Of a stretch of DNA of 64,000 nucleotides, positions 60,701 through 64,000 are shown in pieces. Numbering within the stretch: the first letter of the stretch is position 1; each line of letters opens with the position of its first letter. The stretch lies in NCBI GenBank assembly GCA_047638975.1, contig JBLINB010000002.1:1-64000 (forward strand), given 5' to 3'. Under the pieces are notes generated by a model, which saw nothing but the letters and a program-made list of their open reading frames with translations, searched no databases and had not been told where the DNA came from. The DNA comes from JAPKEZ01 sp047638975 (GTDB lineage: Bacteria; Planctomycetota; UBA1135). A program made the position numbers and the translations under genes.

Positions 60701-61927
60701 TTTCTTCGCAGCCTTAATGGTTTCAGCAAGACGCTGCTCTCTTAGGCGGCGAATGATGAATGGCTGGAACAACTCGAGTGCGATAACTTTGGGTAGACCA
60801 CACTGGTGAAGCTTTAGCTCTGGACCCACCACAATTACCGAACGCGCTGAGTAATCAACACGCTTACCCAACAAGTTCAAGCGGAAGCGACCTTGCTTAC
60901 CCTTGATCATATCGGTTAATGATTTAAGTGGCTGGTTTGAAGTGCTAAGCACTTGACGCTTACAACGACCATTGTCGAATAAAGCATCGACAGATTGCTG
61001 TAGCATACGCTTTTCGTTACGGATAATAACTTCTGGCGCATTAAGATCGATTAGACGCAACAAACGGTTGTTACGGTTAATCAAACGACGGTATAGATCG
61101 TTTAAGTCTGATGACGCGAAGTTACCAGAGTCAAGGCGAACAAGTGGGCGCAATTCAGGCGGGATAACCGGGATTACATCCATGATCATCCATGACGGAT
61201 CATTTGGCGAATCGCGTAGCATCTCGACGGTGCGCAGACGCTTAATGATGTCGGCAAGGCGTTGCTTCGAAGTACAGTTTTTCATGCCTTCGCGCAATTC
61301 GCGCGCAGTGCTTTCTAGATTTAAATCATCTAGCAAGTCACGCACAGCTTCGGCGCCCATCTTTGCAACAAGTGACGTACCGTGTTGCACACGCGCACGA
61401 CGGTATTCGTCTTCAGTAATTAACTGACAACGCTTGAAGTCGGACTCGCCAGGATCAGTTACCACATAATCTTGGAAGTAGACGACGCGTTCTAGCTCGG
61501 TCTTCTTCATGCCTAGCAAATTGCCAATGCGTGAAGGAGTAACAGAGAAGAACCAAATATGCACTACTGGTGCAGCCAGGCTAATATGACCCATGCGCTT
61601 GCGACGTTCGCGTGATGTTGTCACCAACACTCCACACTTGTCACAGGTAATGCCAAAGTGCTTCTGCCCTTTGTACTTACCACATGCACATTCAAAGTCA
61701 CGCTCAGGGCCAAAGATTCGCTCACAGAACAGCCCGTCTTTTTCTGGACGGAATGTACGGTAGTTAATAGTCTCTGGCTTCTTTACTTCACCGAAGGACG
61801 CCTTGCGGAATTCTTCGGGTGAGGCCAAACAAATGGACACTGAAAGTTGGTCGGAATTGTAATCACGAGCTGAGTTTGAGCCAGAAGCCTCGTCAGCCGA
61901 TGAGATAGTTGTTGTTGTTTCACTCAT
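57701..61927 (-). CDS. rpoC: RNA polymerase subunit beta-prime
   Basis: A 1408-residue beta-prime subunit. The N-terminal zinc finger is CACGKYKGQKHFGITCDKCG near residue 80. The catalytic magnesium loop NADFDGDQMAVHLPL lies near 475. The second zinc site is CEAANGICARCYGEDLSRGN near 905, and the bridge/trigger region includes GTAAGIIAAQSIGEPGTQLT with MRTFHIGGTA. The length and domain order match E. coli. AAGGAAT precedes the ATG. It lies 15 bp after rpoB. Confidence 0.99.
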   Translation of the reverse strand: MSETTTTISSADEASGSNSARDYNSDQLSVSICLASPEEFRKASFGEVKKPETINYRTFRPEKDGLFCERIFGPERDFECACGKYKGQKHFGITCDKCGVLVTTSRERRKRMGHISLAAPVVHIWFFSVTPSRIGNLLGMKKTELERVVYFQDYVVTDPGESDFKRCQLITEDEYRRARVQHGTSLVAKMGAEAVRDLLDDLNLESTARELREGMKNCTSKQRLADIIKRLRTVEMLRDSPNDPSWMIMDVIPVIPPELRPLVRLDSGNFASSDLNDLYRRLINRNNRLLRLIDLNAPEVIIRNEKRMLQQSVDALFDNGRCKRQVLSTSNQPLKSLTDMIKGKQGRFRLNLLGKRVDYSARSVIVVGPELKLHQCGLPKVIALELFQPFIIRRLREQRLAETIKAAKKMLERQEEVVWDILEQVIGGHPVLLNRAPTLHRMGMQAFEPVLIEGNAIQLHPLMCPGYNADFDGDQMAVHLPLSYEAQVEASTLMLSTNNVFSPSNGAPIISPHQDIILGLYYMTTLREQALNEWTENSKGVEGCYGSHAEVLQAYAAGHLETHSSVKVVFTAGTLLQDAHGDHPRTLTKDEMHITTAGRLIVNDSMKEGMPFYNFILDKRAIHDLIHDCHAYCGRPATLELLDELKALGYKGATRSGLSIVKDDMRIPAEKWDIIAATQGEVDQTRQDFLDGVLTDNERNSRVIDLWTTARDEVSNCLLKELEADTRDGKPYINPVFVMANSGARGSVDQIRQLSGMRGLMAKPSGEIIETPIRANFREGLAVLEYFSSTHGARKGLADTALKTADSGYLTRKLADVAQNVIVTIDDCGTLNSISKVPVYSGEKLSIPLREIIRGRTARDTIRDRVTDELVVADGEVISPAAAKAIEGMGYSKIRVRSVLTCEAANGICARCYGEDLSRGNLVELGTAAGIIAAQSIGEPGTQLTMRTFHIGGTASRAIQISDTKTKRGGTVKYAGLRTTVNPEGKTVALSNTGAIHVCDAKGRTLDEYEISIGAHILIKDGGKVKKGARIIVWDPMFVPLLAMEDGVVQYVDIEEGKTMLIEVDDKIGVKRTKIIESRGDLHPQLMLLDKKDGSVLHITSLPDQAYVEVKDGDKVKAGQMMAKSPRTGGGTQDITGGLPRVTELFEARVPKNPAIMSEIEGIVTLGEKRRAKRAIIVKNEETGTEVEHMVPQSKHLRVHDGDYVKSGDPLVAGQLPPNDILKIQGEEHVQAYMIEQIQAVYRAQGVGIDDKHVEIIVAQMMRKVVVTEAGDSELLPNSLIDRKKFNALRNKLAADPDKALPVCRPEIMGITKASVQSESFISAASFQETTKVLTEAALRGKTDTLLGLKENVILGNLIPAGTGFRDLLHTHVERKHDFSQFEDEADVVDSFEAALAAEVAETLEDSN

Positions 61928-61942
61928 TATTTAATTCCTTAA

Positions 61943-64000
61943 TTAATTAGCCTCAGGAGCATCTAGTTGAATGTTTAGACCGAGACCACGAATCTCGTTC
62001 ATCAATACTTCGAATGACACCGGAGTGCCTGGCTCGAGGATGTTCTTACCCTTAACCATTGATTCGTAAATTTTGGTTCGACCATCTACATCGTCGGACT
62101 TAACCGTTAGCAACTCTTGCAGTAAGTATGCTGCGCCATAGGCCTCGAGTGCCCAGACTTCCATCTCGCCGAGACGCTGGCCACCGAATCGCGCCTTACC
62201 ACCAAGTGGCTGTTGCGTAATCAAGCTGTATGGACCAGTAGAACGTGCGTGAACTTTAGCGTCAACCAAGTGGTGAAGCTTCAGCATGTACATGTAACCT
62301 ACACAAACGTTTTGTTCGAATGCCATTCCGGTACGGCCATCAAGCAGTGTGCTCGCACCATCGGTGCGCATGCCCACAGCAGAAAGAGCCTCTTCGATTT
62401 GCAATTCAGTCGCGCCATCGAATGCTGCAGTGTAAGCGCGGAAACCGGCTTTCTTAGCAGCTATACCAAGGTGCGTTTCTAGGATCTGGCCAACATTCAT
62501 ACGTGAAGGCACACCTAGTGGGTTAAGAAGAATGTCAACCGGAGTACCGTCTTCTAGATATGGCATATCTTCTTCAGGTAGAATCGTTGAGATTACACCC
62601 TTGTTACCGTGACGACCCGCCATCTTGTCACCAATGGACAAGTTACGCTTAGTCGCAATGTAAATTTTAACCATTTCAAGAACACCGTTCGGCAAGTCAT
62701 CACCACGTGAAAGACGTGACGACATTTTTACCTTCCAGGCTTCTTTGTCTTCGATACGGTTCATGTGAGTACGCACAATCTCGTCAGCCTTACTACGGCG
62801 TGACGAATGATCGAGTGTCTCAGGGAACGCTTTCAGGAATTCACGAATACGTTGCAAGTCACCGAACAATGAAGCCTCGGTAACAGCCATCGCCTTCTTG
62901 GTCGACGGATCTTTAATCGCTGATTCGGTGTACTCGTTTAATTCGTCGATACAGCGCTGCAATTCACGGCGCAAGATACCATCGTATTCATTCTCGAAAG
63001 AACGGATCTTTTCGTGAGCATCGCGGCGCTCGGTAGCTGTCATGTTTACCTTACGGCTAAACTTTTCTGCTCCGATAACTACTCCACGTACTCCGGCTGG
63101 CAACTTGGCTGAGACGTTTTTAACATCTTCACCAGCGCGACCGAAAATGGCGTGCAGCAAACGCTCTTCAGGAGTTAACTCCGTCTTTGACTTAGGTGCA
63201 ACTTTGCCGACAAGGATGTCGTTTGGCCCTACGCGAGTTCCAATACGCACCATGCCTTCTTCGTCTAGATTCTTCAACGCACGCTCGCCCGCATTCGGGA
63301 TATCGCGCGTAAATTCTTCTTTACCAAGTGTCGTTTCACGGATTTCGGCTGTGTAACTATTGATGTGCACCGAAGTGAACATATCGTCTTTTACTAGACG
63401 CTCAGACACGACAATCGCATCCTCATAGTTGTAGCCTTCCCATGACATAAATGCCACGAGCAAGTTTTTACCAATGGCGAGTTCGCCATTATCAGTAGAA
63501 GGTCCGTCTGCAATCACTTGATTCTTCTTAACCTTGTCGCCTGCCCTTACGAGTGGCTTTTGGTTTAGACAAGTGTGCTCGTTGGTGCCTTCGAACTTAC
63601 GCAACACGTAAGGCTCTGGGTCACCGACCATGCGAATCTGCAGAGCGTCTACGTACGCCACAGTACCAGCTGCGCGTGACTTAACCACCCAACCAGAGTT
63701 ATGAGCAACAGCGCGCTCCATGCCGGTACCGACCAACGGTGGCTCGGTAGCGATCAGTGGCACCGCCTGGCGCATCATGTTAGAACCCATCAATGCACGG
63801 TTAGCATCGTCGTGTTCCAGGAATGGAATCAATGAAGCAGAAATGCCCAGAATTTGCGCTGGGTCTACATCAAGATACTGAATGTCTTCGCGTGGAACCA
63901 AAGCGAAATCGCCATGGTGGCGTGACATAACCATGCCCTGCTCATCAGTCATTAGCAATCCCTTGTCGTCGACATTCGAGTCGGCTGGCGCAAAGGTGCA
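61943..64000 (-). CDS. rpoB: RNA polymerase subunit beta (partial, N-terminus beyond the window)
   Basis: The last 685 residues of RpoB. The frame is open to the window edge, so the first visible residues (CTFAPADSNVDDKG) are internal; no start lies here. It contains ASLIPFLEHDDANRALMGSN, MRQAVPL, the catalytic-centre segment GKNLLVAFMSWEGYNYEDA, SIGDKMAGRHGNKGVIS and the C-terminal GGKARFGGQRLGEMEVWALE. The rifampicin-binding cluster is upstream of the window and cannot be judged. Confidence 0.99.
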   Translation of the reverse strand, partial: CTFAPADSNVDDKGLLMTDEQGMVMSRHHGDFALVPREDIQYLDVDPAQILGISASLIPFLEHDDANRALMGSNMMRQAVPLIATEPPLVGTGMERAVAHNSGWVVKSRAAGTVAYVDALQIRMVGDPEPYVLRKFEGTNEHTCLNQKPLVRAGDKVKKNQVIADGPSTDNGELAIGKNLLVAFMSWEGYNYEDAIVVSERLVKDDMFTSVHINSYTAEIRETTLGKEEFTRDIPNAGERALKNLDEEGMVRIGTRVGPNDILVGKVAPKSKTELTPEERLLHAIFGRAGEDVKNVSAKLPAGVRGVVIGAEKFSRKVNMTATERRDAHEKIRSFENEYDGILRRELQRCIDELNEYTESAIKDPSTKKAMAVTEASLFGDLQRIREFLKAFPETLDHSSRRSKADEIVRTHMNRIEDKEAWKVKMSSRLSRGDDLPNGVLEMVKIYIATKRNLSIGDKMAGRHGNKGVISTILPEEDMPYLEDGTPVDILLNPLGVPSRMNVGQILETHLGIAAKKAGFRAYTAAFDGATELQIEEALSAVGMRTDGASTLLDGRTGMAFEQNVCVGYMYMLKLHHLVDAKVHARSTGPYSLITQQPLGGKARFGGQRLGEMEVWALEAYGAAYLLQELLTVKSDDVDGRTKIYESMVKGKNILEPGTPVSFEVLMNEIRGLGLNIQLDAPEAN

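Overview
The window is a 64 kb piece of a bacterial chromosome at moderate GC. It is dense in genes, nearly all on the minus strand. The plus-strand exceptions are the proline dehydrogenase gene (2908-3825), a lipoprotein-tatD pair (9226-10883) and dnaE (36916-40461). The best guess for the host is a planctomycete or a close relative. That is inferred from the L16 type, the hpf-ptsN-ptsH-RNase G arrangement, the absence of rpsD and rpmD from the ribosomal clusters, and a Tsr3-like protein in the str region. No 16S rRNA lies in the window, so this is not proven. Lipoproteins, an OmpA-like protein, a prepilin peptidase, a pseudopilin and a GspC-like PDZ protein point to a two-membrane cell.

Left part (1-24 kb, envelope and accessory): a membrane glycosyltransferase-like protein (cut by the window edge) overlaps a sulfatase/phosphotransferase-fold lipoprotein. 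Then come proline dehydrogenase, a DHH-family nanoRNase/phosphatase, and an amidohydrolase resembling aminofutalosine deaminase. Five predicted lipoproteins with Ig-like (SbsA-type) domains lie at 6-9 kb and 13-24 kb; four of them exceed 1000 residues. Four of the five form a tight operon with a prepilin peptidase and an OmpA-like lipoprotein, closed by a strong terminator at 11436-11474. A pseudopilin gene follows the terminator.

Middle part (24-40 kb, housekeeping): pyrB carries a fused PyrI-type zinc domain. It is followed, going upstream, by a shortened MnmE-like GTPase, coaX and a GspC-like gene. Next is obgE-rpmA-rplU-rng-ptsH-ptsN-hpf-truA-recR-ybaB-dnaX, many of whose genes overlap. 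Then come SRP RNA, tRNA-Ser(GGA), tadA and tRNA-Arg(ACG). tadA lies directly behind the tRNA whose wobble adenosine its product should deaminate. dnaE is divergent from this group and ends at a two-way terminator facing rplQ.

Right part (40.5-64 kb, transcription and translation): reading along the minus strand the order is rpoB (partial), rpoC, rpsL, rpsG, a Tsr3-like gene, a divergent EF-G/TetM-like GTPase, then rpsJ-rplC-rplD-rplW-rplB-rpsS-rplV-rpsC-rplP-rpmC-rpsQ-rplN-rplX-rplE-rpsN-rpsH-rplF-rplR-rpsE-rplO-secY-adk-infA-rpmJ-rpsM-rpsK-rpoA-rplQ. Good promoters sit before rpsL and rpsJ, and a structured leader precedes rpsJ.

The most unusual content is the pair of a Tsr3-like rRNA aminocarboxypropyltransferase homologue and a non-canonical EF-G-family GTPase, set between rpsG and rpsJ behind a terminator-like hairpin. 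Next are the PyrB-zinc-domain fusion without the allosteric domain, the tRNA-Arg(ACG)-tadA pairing, S12 with Arg at position 88, an insertion in L16, and the cluster of giant Ig-like lipoproteins.
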